Part shown: one piece after another, positions 8,794-18,182 of the stretch
How the letters are laid out: the number at the start of each line of letters is the position of its first letter
Position numbering within the stretch: the stretch's first letter is position 1
DNA from: Rhodanobacteraceae bacterium
Lineage (GTDB): Bacteria; Pseudomonadota; Gammaproteobacteria; Xanthomonadales; SZUA-5
Assembly: GCA_024234055.1 (NCBI GenBank)
Contig: JACKOW010000003.1
Span: 310,001 to 374,000 of the forward strand
DNA length: 64,000 nucleotides
Direction of reading: 5' to 3'
Notes under the pieces: model-generated
The model's database searches: none
Told to the model about the DNA's origin: nothing
What the model saw: the letters and a program-made list of their open reading frames with translations, nothing else
Program-made: the position numbers and the translations under genes

Positions 8794-10350
8794 CTACTTG
8801 TGGAACATCTGCAGCATGCGCTGCGTGACGGCGAATCCGCCGAACATGTTCACCGCGGTCAGCGCGATCGCCGCCACCGCCAGCCAGCGAATCCAGCCTT
8901 CAGGCCCGACCTGGATCAGGGCGCCGATGGCGATGATGCTGCTGATGGCGTTGGTGACGCTCATCAAGGGCGTGTGCAGCGCGGGCGTCACGTTCCAGAC
9001 CACCATGTAGCCGACAAAGCAGGCCAGCACGAACACCGTGAAATGGGCCAGAAAGGCTGAAGGTGCGCCATAGCCGATCAACCCGAAAATCACGGCGCCG
9101 ACCAGGAACATCACGGCAGTTCGGGTCGCCGAGGCCGGCTCGCTGGGCTTGCCGTGGCCACCACTCTTCTTCTGCACCGGTGCGGCCGGCTTGGCGGCTG
9201 GCGTGGCCGCGGGCAACTTGGGCGCCGGCGGCGGCCAGGTCACTTCGCCGTTCTTGATGACCGTCAGGCCGCGGATGGCATCGTCGTCCATGTTGACGTC
9301 AATGACCCCATCCTTGGTCTTGCACAGCTCTTCGCTGAGACGGAACAGGTTGTTGGCGTAGAGCGTCGATGACTGCTTGGCCAGTCGGCTGGTCAGATCG
9401 GTGTATCCGACGATGGTCACCCCGTGCTTGACCACGGCCTGGCCGGGCTCGGTCAGCTCGCAGTTGCCGCCGCGTTCGGCCGCCATGTCGACGATCACGC
9501 TGCCGGGCTTCATGCTCTGGACCATCTCGGCCGTGATCAGCCTGGGGGCGGGCTTGCCGGGGATCAGCGCGGTGGTGATGATGATGTCCACCTCCTTGGC
9601 CTGCTTGGCGTACATCTCGCGCTGGGCCTTCTGGAAGCCCTCGCTCATCACCTTGGCGTAGCCACCGCCGCCGGAGCCTTCCTCTTCGTAATCGACCTTG
9701 ACGAACTCGCCGCCCAGCGACACCACCTGATCGGCCACTTCGGCGCGGGTGTCATTGGCGCGCACGATGGCACCGAGGCCCGCTGCCGTGCCGATCGCCG
9801 CCAGACCAGCGACGCCAGCGCCGGCGATGAACACCTTGGCCGGCGGCACCTTGCCTGCGGCCGTGATCTGGCCGTTGAAGAAGCGACCAAAGGCATTGGC
9901 GGCTTCAATCACCGCGCGATACCCGGCGACGCCGGCCTGCGAGGTCAGCGCGTCCATCTTCTGGGCGCGGCTGAGCATGCGCGGCAGGCAATCGATGGCC
10001 AGCACGGTGGCCTTCCTGGCGCTCAGCTGCTGCATCAATTCCGGATTCTGCGCCGGCCAGATGAAACCGATCAGCGTACCGCCTTCGCGCAGCAAGCCGA
10101 CTTCCTCGGTGGTCGGAACGCCAACCTTGAAGACGATGTCCGATTCCGCCCAAAGCCGGGCCGGGTCCGGGATGATCCGGGCGCCGGCGGCGCTGTAGCT
10201 GTCGTCACTGCAATTCGCCCCCTCGCCGGCGCCGGATTCAACGGCAACCTGGAAGCCCAGCTTGATCAATTTCTCGACCACTTCGGGAACAGTCGCAACG
10301 CGCTTCTCGCCCGCCGTGACCTCTCGTGGCACTCCGATAGTCAGTGACAT
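8794..10350 (-). CDS. pntA: NAD(P) transhydrogenase subunit alpha
   Basis: This 518-aa subunit carries the NAD(H)-binding domain I (about residues 1-380; GVPREVTAGEKRVATVP start, VFIAGAGVAGLAAIGTA nucleotide-binding loop, AERGGNCE). A Pro/Ala-rich linker follows (near 385-415), then the membrane part with about four helices ending in FGGFAVTQRMLQMF. It is the fused enterobacterial-type alpha, not the split PntAA/PntAB form. The start is supported by GGAG about 7 nt upstream. It is first in a two-gene operon with pntB. Together they supply NADPH, useful beside the acetate/glyoxylate genes farther along. Confidence 0.96.
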   Translation of the reverse strand: MSLTIGVPREVTAGEKRVATVPEVVEKLIKLGFQVAVESGAGEGANCSDDSYSAAGARIIPDPARLWAESDIVFKVGVPTTEEVGLLREGGTLIGFIWPAQNPELMQQLSARKATVLAIDCLPRMLSRAQKMDALTSQAGVAGYRAVIEAANAFGRFFNGQITAAGKVPPAKVFIAGAGVAGLAAIGTAAGLGAIVRANDTRAEVADQVVSLGGEFVKVDYEEEGSGGGGYAKVMSEGFQKAQREMYAKQAKEVDIIITTALIPGKPAPRLITAEMVQSMKPGSVIVDMAAERGGNCELTEPGQAVVKHGVTIVGYTDLTSRLAKQSSTLYANNLFRLSEELCKTKDGVIDVNMDDDAIRGLTVIKNGEVTWPPPAPKLPAATPAAKPAAPVQKKSGGHGKPSEPASATRTAVMFLVGAVIFGLIGYGAPSAFLAHFTVFVLACFVGYMVVWNVTPALHTPLMSVTNAISSIIAIGALIQVGPEGWIRWLAVAAIALTAVNMFGGFAVTQRMLQMFHK

Positions 10351-10693
10351 TCAGTTCTCCATGACTCGATTCATCAGCATTGGATACACGGTCCGGACTG
10401 CAAGCTACTCCCGCAATCCTTCTCCCCGTTGACGCGCATCAAGACAGCAGCCAGCGAACCGCCATGCGGCGAGTGCAGAGCGTTGTCCCGCCAGTCTGCC
10501 ATATGCCGCTTCACCACCCCAAGCCCCGCGCGCGCGAACGGGTGCTACACCGTGTCACCTGGCCCGCGTTGCGGCCAACGTGACCTACCTTCGGTCAACC
10601 CGTGCGCTTGTAGGTCACGTTGCGCTTGCGCTACGTGACGCGCTCGTCTCTAACCTACGTAGAATCGAATGACCCCACGAAAAGCCCGCCGCC
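10351..10693. other. Divergent promoter region with TAGGTCACGTTG repeat
   Basis: The gap between the divergent pntA and nitroreductase genes. At about 10575-10665 it holds facing copies of CAACGTGACCTAC and GTAGGTCACGTTG plus GCTACGTGACGC. This repeat family recurs near 42570-42665 and 47853-47885. No open frame with coding character was seen. Confidence 0.6.
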
Positions 10694-11287
10694 ATGACCA
10701 TCGAATCCAAACTCAGGCCGCTGACCGATCGGCAGTCCACCCCGCAACGCTTCCTCGGCCTGCCAGCACCCACGGAAGCCGAACTGCGGGCCTTGATCGA
10801 GGCCGCCGCCAAGGTGTCCGATCACGGCCGCCTGCGTCCGTGGCGATTGTTGCTGATCCACGGCGAGGCCCGTGATGCACTCGGCCGGGCCCTGGTGGAC
10901 ATGCGCAAGGCCCGCGGCGACGAGATGGATGAAGCGCTGCTGCAGAAGGACCTGCAGCGCTTTTCCCACGCCCCGGTGGTCATCGCCGTGATTGCCAGGC
11001 TGACGCCGGATCACAAGATTCCGGAAGTCGAGCAATTGCTGTCGGCAGCGGCGCTGGCCCAGAACCTGCTGATCGGCGCCTGCGCCCTGGGCTATGGTGC
11101 CATCTGGCTGACCGGCTGGCCCGCCTACGACGAGATCGCGCTGCGCATTCTGGGTGTGGAAGCGCATGAGAAGGTCGTGGGCTTCATCCACATCGGCACC
11201 GCCCAGGGCGAGGCACCACCACGGGAACGGCCCAGTTACGAACAACTGGTCCGCGAATGGCGCCCCGCCGACATGCCAGCCATCTGA
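10694..11287 (+). CDS. YdjA-like nitroreductase family protein
   Basis: This 197-aa FMN-dependent oxidoreductase resembles YdjA-type nitroreductases: small cytoplasmic homodimers that reduce nitro or quinone substrates with NAD(P)H. Features include the N-terminal RQSTPQRFL, the FMN-site phrase SDHGRLRPWRLLLIHG, the central LSAAALAQNLLIGACALGYG helix, and a C-terminal VVGFIHIGT strand. Its stop codon shares one base with the start of the downstream exonuclease gene (TGATG), so the two are translationally coupled. The physiological substrate is not predictable. Confidence 0.85.
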   Translation: MTIESKLRPLTDRQSTPQRFLGLPAPTEAELRALIEAAAKVSDHGRLRPWRLLLIHGEARDALGRALVDMRKARGDEMDEALLQKDLQRFSHAPVVIAVIARLTPDHKIPEVEQLLSAAALAQNLLIGACALGYGAIWLTGWPAYDEIALRILGVEAHEKVVGFIHIGTAQGEAPPRERPSYEQLVREWRPADMPAI

Positions 11288-12192
11288 TGAGCACTGCCGA
11301 CGAACCGGTTTGTCTGGTCGATGCCAGTCTCTACATCTTCCGCGCCTACCACTCGTTGCCACCCGACTGGCACGACCGAGACGGCTGGCCCACCAATGCC
11401 GTGCAGGGGTTCGCCAGCTTTCTGCTGCAGTTGCTGGAACAGGGGCAGCACAGCCATATGGCCGTGTGTTTCGACGAGGCCCTGGACAGCGGCTTCCGCC
11501 ACGAAATCTATCCAGCCTACAAGGCCAACCGCGAGCCGCCCGATGAGGCCCTGTTGCGCCAGTTTGCCCATTGCAAGGCCGTCGCCAGCCTGCTCGGGCT
11601 GAGCATCCATTCCGATCAACGCTATGAGGCCGACGATTTGATCGGCTCCCTGGCGACTGTGGCCCGCAACCAGGGGCGCCGGATCCTGGTGATCTCGGCC
11701 GACAAGGATCTGACCCAGTTGCTGGGCGACGGCGACGAGCAATGGGACTATGGTCGCGACAAGCGCTACAACTGCGCCACCGTGGAGGAACGTTTCGGTG
11801 TGCGCCCCGACCAGATGGTCGATCTGCTGGCGCTGGCCGGCGATCCGGTCGACAACATTCCCGGCGTGCGCGGCGTCGGCCAGATCAGCGCGGCACGGCT
11901 GCTGGCACATTTCGGCAGCCTGGATGAACTCTACAGCCGGGTACAGGAAGTCGAACACCTGCGCCTGCGCGGCGCCAAATCACTGCAGCTCAAGCTGATC
12001 GAACACCGCGAGCAGGCGTTTCTGTCACGTCAGCTCACGCAGATCCACTGCGCCGCGCCGGTGCCGGACGATCTCGAACTGCTGCGCCCGCAGCAACCGG
12101 ATCTGGATGCACTCGGCCAGCTGTTCGACCAGCTCGGATTCGGACCCTTCCTGCGCCGGCGAGCCGCGGCCATCCACGCCCGCTTTGCCTAG
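11287..12192 (+). CDS. Xni-like 5'-3' exonuclease / flap endonuclease
   Basis: This 301-aa protein matches the 5'-3' exonuclease domain found in Xni (ExoIX) and the N-terminus of DNA polymerase I. It has VDASLYIFRAYHS at the N-terminus, CFDEALDSGFRHEIYPAYKANR in the arch region, the metal-site segments YEADDLIGSLA and ISADKDLTQLL, and a helix-hairpin-helix region GDPVDNIPGVRGVGQISAARLL. The ATG at 11287 overlaps the nitroreductase stop. An in-frame start 30 nt upstream is possible but lies within the previous gene. The likely role is flap or RNA-primer processing. Metal-binding acidic residues appear retained, so activity is expected. Confidence 0.87.
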   Translation: MSTADEPVCLVDASLYIFRAYHSLPPDWHDRDGWPTNAVQGFASFLLQLLEQGQHSHMAVCFDEALDSGFRHEIYPAYKANREPPDEALLRQFAHCKAVASLLGLSIHSDQRYEADDLIGSLATVARNQGRRILVISADKDLTQLLGDGDEQWDYGRDKRYNCATVEERFGVRPDQMVDLLALAGDPVDNIPGVRGVGQISAARLLAHFGSLDELYSRVQEVEHLRLRGAKSLQLKLIEHREQAFLSRQLTQIHCAAPVPDDLELLRPQQPDLDALGQLFDQLGFGPFLRRRAAAIHARFA

Positions 12193-12495
12193 CCCGAACT
12201 CCCGGGCGCGCAGACTCGACCTACTTCAACGCTCCGACGTCGCCGTCGGTCAGCGAGGTAGCGCGGCTCCGGCGCGCCGCGAATCGGGATGTGCGTCAGG
12301 GCCGTTCGCGCCGGCGGCCGCGGCATGGCCTGCCGGACCCACCCTCGCGAGCCAACAGTCTGGCCCCGCGCTGCTCACAGGCCATGAGCCCCCATCGTCA
12401 TCCCCGCGAAGGCGGGGATCCAGCGACCCGTAGCTGGATTCCCGCCTTCGCGGGAATGGCGCCTCACCTTTCCGCGTATTGCGCGCTTTGCTCCC
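12193..12495. repeat. Intergenic region with REP palindromes
   Basis: A 303-bp gap between convergent genes. The core at 12396-12460 has two facing palindromes, CCCCGCGAAGGCGGGG and TTCCCGCCTTCGCGGGAA, separated by about 20 nt. This is a widespread proteobacterial REP type. No gene is visible. The palindromes could also act as a bidirectional transcription or mRNA-stability barrier. Confidence 0.8.
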
Positions 12496-13902
12496 TTACT
12501 CCGGCTTGGCAGGCAGCGCGCCCTGTGTGCCGACCGCGTCCTCACCCTGCCAGGCAAAGCGTGCCGAGACCTGGTAGAGCTTGCGCGCTTCCGGGAAGAA
12601 TCCGGCCACCGGATTGCCGTTGGCGTCGTAGACATCGCGCTGGCTGTTGGGGATGAAGTAGAAATCGTCCCCCACCATGGCGCCGTAGGTCGGCATTTCC
12701 AGCACGTCCTTGTTGGCTTCGATCGGCTGCACGGCCTTGATGGCCATGTGATCAGGCGTCAGGGCGATGCGCAGTACGCGGGTCGGGATCGATCCGTTCT
12801 GCACGGCAATCAAATGGTCCTTGTAGAAGTACAAACCATCGATGCCGCCCAGATTCTGGCCGTCCTTGCTGAGATCACGCACTTCGCTCTTGCTCAGATC
12901 AGCCACGCGCAAGCCGAGTTCATAGTCGACGAAGTAGAGGAATTTCTGGTCGGGCGTCACTGCAATGCCGCGCAGGCTGGTCGAGCCCGGCACGGTCAGC
13001 AGGACCCGCAGCTCGCCACCCTGCACCTGGTAGATCACGTTGGTGAGCGCATCCGTGGCGTACACCGTGCCGTTGCTGGACACCGTGATCGACCCGAAAT
13101 TGCGCGGCGTTGGCGCCGGCGGCAAGGGATAGGCTTCGATCAACTTGCCGGTCTTCAGATCCATCTTCAGCAGCGCGGCAAAGCCCATGTCGGCGGGCTT
13201 GTGGTCCACATACTGCGGCGCACCGGCCGTGCCCACCCAGAGAAAGCCCCGGGCCTCATCAGCCGCCAGGGCGAAGACACTCTTCAAGCCCACGGTCGTG
13301 GCCGGCTTGGCCCAGACGCTCTGCTTCTTGCCGTCCAGACTCACGCTCAGGATTTCACCCGTGCGCACGCTGCCCACCAGAAAGCGCTTGCCCTTGGCGT
13401 CATAGGTCAGGCTCTCGATGAGTTCCGGCGCGTCCTTCAGCGTGATCGCCACCTTGCCCTCACCAAAGGGCGTGGCATTGGCTTCCAGCCCCTCGATGAT
13501 GTACTTGAAGGCCTGCGTGTTGCGGATGGGATCGAAATCCTTGTCCTTGTCCGGATTGATCGCCAGGCCCTGCTTCTGCACCTGGATCAGCAGGTTGTAG
13601 GCCCGGGTCTTGTCGTCCTGGATGGCGTAGGCCTCGGCCAGCCGATACATGAAAGTCGGGCTGTAGGGGCGCAGTGCCAGCAGGCGCTCCATGGCATAGG
13701 TGTAGCGGCGCATGTCGCCCGCGGACTTCCAGCCCTCCGCCTTCTGCATCAGCTGGCCGATATCGGAGATCTTGGACAGTTCGATCTGGGTGTCAGTAGG
13801 TGGCGGCGGCGGCGCATTGCGCAGGGCCTGGGCCGACAAGTTGGAGGCCGCGAGGATCATTGCAGCTGCGCAAATGTTGAGAACGTAGGTCTTTGATTTC
13901 AT
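12496..13902 (-). CDS. Secreted SMP-30/NHL-like beta-propeller protein
   Basis: A 468-aa exported protein. A signal peptide (MKSKTYVLNICAAAMILAAS..., cleavage likely after LSAQA) is followed by a Pro-rich stretch. A TPR-like helical segment comes next (about residues 40-130, e.g. MERLLALRPYSPTFMYRLAEAYA), then a propeller with SMP-30/gluconolactonase or NHL-like blades (GSITVSSNGTVYATDALTNVIYQV, GIAVTPDQKFLYFVDY). Likely periplasmic; substrate unknown. The ATG at 13902 is chosen over an upstream in-frame ATG because it opens the signal peptide. It is convergent with the exonuclease gene. Confidence 0.72.
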   Translation of the reverse strand: MKSKTYVLNICAAAMILAASNLSAQALRNAPPPPPTDTQIELSKISDIGQLMQKAEGWKSAGDMRRYTYAMERLLALRPYSPTFMYRLAEAYAIQDDKTRAYNLLIQVQKQGLAINPDKDKDFDPIRNTQAFKYIIEGLEANATPFGEGKVAITLKDAPELIESLTYDAKGKRFLVGSVRTGEILSVSLDGKKQSVWAKPATTVGLKSVFALAADEARGFLWVGTAGAPQYVDHKPADMGFAALLKMDLKTGKLIEAYPLPPAPTPRNFGSITVSSNGTVYATDALTNVIYQVQGGELRVLLTVPGSTSLRGIAVTPDQKFLYFVDYELGLRVADLSKSEVRDLSKDGQNLGGIDGLYFYKDHLIAVQNGSIPTRVLRIALTPDHMAIKAVQPIEANKDVLEMPTYGAMVGDDFYFIPNSQRDVYDANGNPVAGFFPEARKLYQVSARFAWQGEDAVGTQGALPAKPE

Positions 13903-14052
13903 GACACCAACAGAGATGAGGAACAAGAAAGGGGCAATTCCGGACCGGCACGGCGTCTGGCGGCACAGTCGGACAAGCGTGGCATTATCGCGTGCGCCGC
14001 GCTGAACTGCGAAGCAATGCTGACCGCCCCCCGCCGATTAAGTTCCCCAATC

Positions 14053-14598
14053 ATGACTGATCAATCCATTGAAACCCTGTTCGCTGGCAAGTATGTGCAT
14101 CTGCGCCGACGCGGTACCTGGGAATACGCCGAGCGCGCCAATCCGCAGGGTGCCGTGATCATCGTCGCGGTCACGCCCGAGGACCGGGTGTTGCTGGTGG
14201 AGCAGTACCGCATCCCGATCCAGTCAAAGACCCTGGAGTTTCCGGCCGGACTGATCGGCGATCAGGCCAGCTTCGAAGGCGAATCCTGGCGCGAGTCGGC
14301 CCGTCGCGAACTGCTGGAAGAAACCGGCTGGGACTGCGAGCACGTCGACAGCATCATGGCCGGCCCGAGTTCCGCCGGCATGAGCACCGAAATCATGCAT
14401 TTCGTCCGCGCCCGCGGCCTGATGCGGGTAAATGCCGGCGGTGGCGATGCCAGCGAGGACATCACCGTGCACGAAGTCCCGGTCAACGAGATCGCCGCCT
14501 TCGTCGCCGCCAAGATGGCCGCCGGTTTCGCAATTGATCCCAAGGTCTATGCCGGCATTTATTTCCTCAATCACGACGCCGCCGGCCGCGCTCTGTAG
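14053..14598 (+). CDS. NUDIX hydrolase (ADP-ribose pyrophosphatase-like)
   Basis: A 181-aa NUDIX protein. The Nudix box is intact: GESWRESARRELLEETGW fits Gx5Ex7REUxEExGU with all metal-binding glutamates. The N-terminal layout (YVHLRRRGTWEYAERANPQGAVIIVAV, then LLVEQYRIP) and the FPAGLIGD loop before the box match ADP-ribose or nucleoside-diphosphate-sugar pyrophosphatases such as NudF/NudE. Substrate cannot be fixed from sequence. ATG 14053 begins MTDQS; a 12-codon upstream extension is less likely. It is monocistronic and followed by repeats. Confidence 0.85.
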   Translation: MTDQSIETLFAGKYVHLRRRGTWEYAERANPQGAVIIVAVTPEDRVLLVEQYRIPIQSKTLEFPAGLIGDQASFEGESWRESARRELLEETGWDCEHVDSIMAGPSSAGMSTEIMHFVRARGLMRVNAGGGDASEDITVHEVPVNEIAAFVAAKMAAGFAIDPKVYAGIYFLNHDAAGRAL

Positions 14599-14970
14599 CG
14601 ACCTCGCGTCGCGACCGGCGGCCCGGCACCGCGACCCACCCGCTACTCTGCGGCGTCATCGGTCGCGCCGTGAAGGCGCTCCTGCGCGAAACCCTGCCCG
14701 GTAGGAGCGACCTCGCGTCGCGACAAGGCAGCGCAAGCCGGACCACGTGGCGGGCTTGATCGAAGAAGCTGAACGCGGAGAACGCAGAGGGGCGCGGAGC
14801 ACGCAGAGAGAAGCAGATTCAGGTTGGCATTCGCCCTTCTCCGCGTTCTCTGCGTGCCTCTGCGTTCTCCGCGTTGATGCGTCGGCTACCAAATGGCCCG
14901 GAACACGTTCGGGCGCAAGCCTCCGGTGTTGGCGCTCGCGACACGAGGTCGCTCCAACGAAACTACAGGC
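14599..14970. repeat. Intergenic repeat cluster
   Basis: No gene. Three copies of the TCGCGACGCGAGGTCGCT-type palindromic phrase (near 14596-14615, 14700-14722 and 14936-14955) surround an inverted repeat of CGCGGAGAACGCAGAGG-type sequence at about 14770-14875. A trace of the latter (CTCTGCGTACTCCGCGTTGATGCG) recurs near 26803. These look like two families of dispersed palindromic repeats nested together. Confidence 0.65.
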
Positions 14971-14971
14971 A

Positions 14972-15001
14972 CAAAAAACCCCGACAGAAACCTGCCGGGG
15001 T
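14972..15001 (-). terminator. Rho-independent terminator of aceBA
   Basis: Read on the minus strand, the hairpin CCCCGGCAG-GTTT-CTGTCGGGG is followed by TTTTTT. The stem has nine pairs including one G-U. It lies about 85 nt after the aceA stop, in the expected place to end the aceB-aceA transcript. Confidence 0.9.
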
Positions 15002-15085
15002 GAGGGTGCAATACCTACAAGAACGACCCGGGAAGGTCCCCGGGGCCATCCGCGCCGTTCAGAAACGGCGCGGCGGCGATCCTGT

Positions 15086-16375
<1,290 letters not shown>

Positions 16376-16378
16376 GAT

Positions 16379-17989
16379 TCAGCCTCGTTCACGTTGCAAT
16401 AGCAGCCCGTAGGCCGGGAGGGTAAGAAAACGCTCGAAACGCTCGGCCAGAGCCAACTGCTTCAGAATTGCGGCGGCGGCATCCAGGTCGGTGGCGCTCA
16501 GCGGGTGATTGCCGTTCTTGAGCTTAACCACTTCCTCATTGAGCCACTGCTCCACCTTGGCCGCATCGATCACTCGACCATCGTCCAGGCGGGCACCGGT
16601 GCGCACCCACTGCCACAACTGGGCGCGGGAGATCTCGGCAGTCGCGGCGTCTTCCATCAGGTTGTGGATGGGCACACAGCCGTTGCCCGAGAACCAGGCG
16701 CCGATGTATTCCAGACCGATGTTCATGTTCAGGCGCACACCAGCCTCGGTGATCGTGCCCTGCTGCGGACGGATCAGGTCCTCGGCCGACACCTCGACAT
16801 CGGGGCGCAGATTGCCCAGCTGATTGGCTTCGGGCATGTGCTTGTCGAAGATCTCCATCGCGATCGGCACCAGCCCCGGATGCGCCACCCAGGTGCCGTC
16901 GTGGCCATTGCTGGCCTCGCGCTCCTTGTCGATGCGCACCTTGGCCATTGCCGCCTCATTGGCTTCCGGATCGTTCTTGATGGGAATCTGCGCCGCCATG
17001 CCGCCCATCGCAAAAGCGCCGCGGCGATGGCAGGTCTTGATCAGCAGCTGCGAATAGGCCTTGAGGAAACCGCTGCCCATCGTGACCTGTCCGCGCTCGG
17101 GCAACACCCGGCTGGCATCGGTCTGGAAGGTGCGGATGTAGCTGAAGATGTAATCCCAGCGGCCGCAATTGAGGCCCACGATGTGCTCGCGCAGTTCGTA
17201 AAGAATTTCATCCATTTCGAAAGCGCCGAGCAGGGTCTCGATCAGCACCGTGACCTTGACCGAACCCCGCGGCAATTTCAGCTGCGTTTCGCAGTGATCG
17301 ATGACCAGATTCCACAACCGCGCTTCAATGTGGTTTTCCAGCTTCGGCAGATAGAAGTACGGGCCACTGCCGCGCGCCAGCAGTTCCTGGCCGTTGTGAA
17401 ACAGGAACAGGGCGAAGTCGAACAGCGAGCCTGAAATCGGCTCGCCATCGAGCGTCACGTGGGCCTCGTCCAGATGCCAGCCGCGCGGTCGCACGATCAG
17501 CGTGGCGGTCTGGTCCTTGAGCTTGTAGGCCTTGCCTTCGGGCGTGACGAAATCGACCTGGCGGCGGATGGCATCAAAGAGATTGCCCTGCCCTCCGATC
17601 AGATTGTCCCAGGTCGGCGCATTCGAATCCTCGAAATCGGCCATGAAGGTCTTGGCGCCCGAGTTGAGCGCGTTGATGATCATCTTGCGATCCACCGGCC
17701 CGGTGATCTCGACCCGGCGATCCCACAGGTCGAGGGGAATCGGCGCCACCTTCCAGTCGCCAGCGCGGATCGCGGCGGTCTCGGGACGAAAATCCGGCAG
17801 CTCGCCGGCGTTGATGCGCTCCTGACGGGCCTCACGCGCCGCCAGCAGCCGCTTGCGCTCAGGCAGGAAGCGAATGCAGAGATCTTCCAGGAATTGCAGC
17901 GCTTCCGGGGTGAGAATGCGCGCTGCATCGGCCGCGGGAGGAGCGACGACACGCAGACGAGACGTCGGCGCGGACTGATCTTGGGTCAT
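16379..17989 (-). CDS. aceB: Malate synthase A
   Basis: This 536-aa enzyme condenses glyoxylate with acetyl-CoA to malate, the second glyoxylate-bypass step. Diagnostic segments are DFEDSNAPTWDNLIGGQ, the arginine-bearing IVRPRGWHLDEAHV, the signature HIVGLNCGRWDYIFSYIRTF, and the catalytic-aspartate region HNLMEDAATAEISRAQLWQW. Length fits the A isoform rather than the ~720-aa GlcB. ATG 17989 is preferred over the start nine codons upstream because it has GAGAG at good spacing. It is first gene of the aceBA operon. No divergent regulator such as IclR is next to it. Confidence 0.96.
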   Translation of the reverse strand: MTQDQSAPTSRLRVVAPPAADAARILTPEALQFLEDLCIRFLPERKRLLAAREARQERINAGELPDFRPETAAIRAGDWKVAPIPLDLWDRRVEITGPVDRKMIINALNSGAKTFMADFEDSNAPTWDNLIGGQGNLFDAIRRQVDFVTPEGKAYKLKDQTATLIVRPRGWHLDEAHVTLDGEPISGSLFDFALFLFHNGQELLARGSGPYFYLPKLENHIEARLWNLVIDHCETQLKLPRGSVKVTVLIETLLGAFEMDEILYELREHIVGLNCGRWDYIFSYIRTFQTDASRVLPERGQVTMGSGFLKAYSQLLIKTCHRRGAFAMGGMAAQIPIKNDPEANEAAMAKVRIDKEREASNGHDGTWVAHPGLVPIAMEIFDKHMPEANQLGNLRPDVEVSAEDLIRPQQGTITEAGVRLNMNIGLEYIGAWFSGNGCVPIHNLMEDAATAEISRAQLWQWVRTGARLDDGRVIDAAKVEQWLNEEVVKLKNGNHPLSATDLDAAAAILKQLALAERFERFLTLPAYGLLLQRERG

Positions 17990-18122
17990 GGATGGCTCTC
18001 GTTGGTGGCACCGCACAGCCCCCTCCCAAGGCCCATGCGGCAGATGAATCCGAGCCTAACGGACGAACGTAGTGCGCGCAAACCGGACATAAGTCTGAGG
18101 TAAGCCGGCCCCGCAGGGCACG

Positions 18123-18182
18123 TGTAGCCCGTTGTGCCGCGCAGCGGCTCAGCGGGGGCTTTTCCGCGTCACCGTCCGCACG
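18123..18182. repeat. GTAGCCCG dispersed repeat, overlapping the S41 peptidase 3' end
   Basis: Partial copy of an ~80-bp dispersed element, GTAGCCCGTTGTGCCGCGCA...CGGGCTAC; other copies lie near 20055, 33094, 33178, 36422 and 36524. Here the element supplies the last codons and the stop of the S41 peptidase gene. Confidence 0.82.
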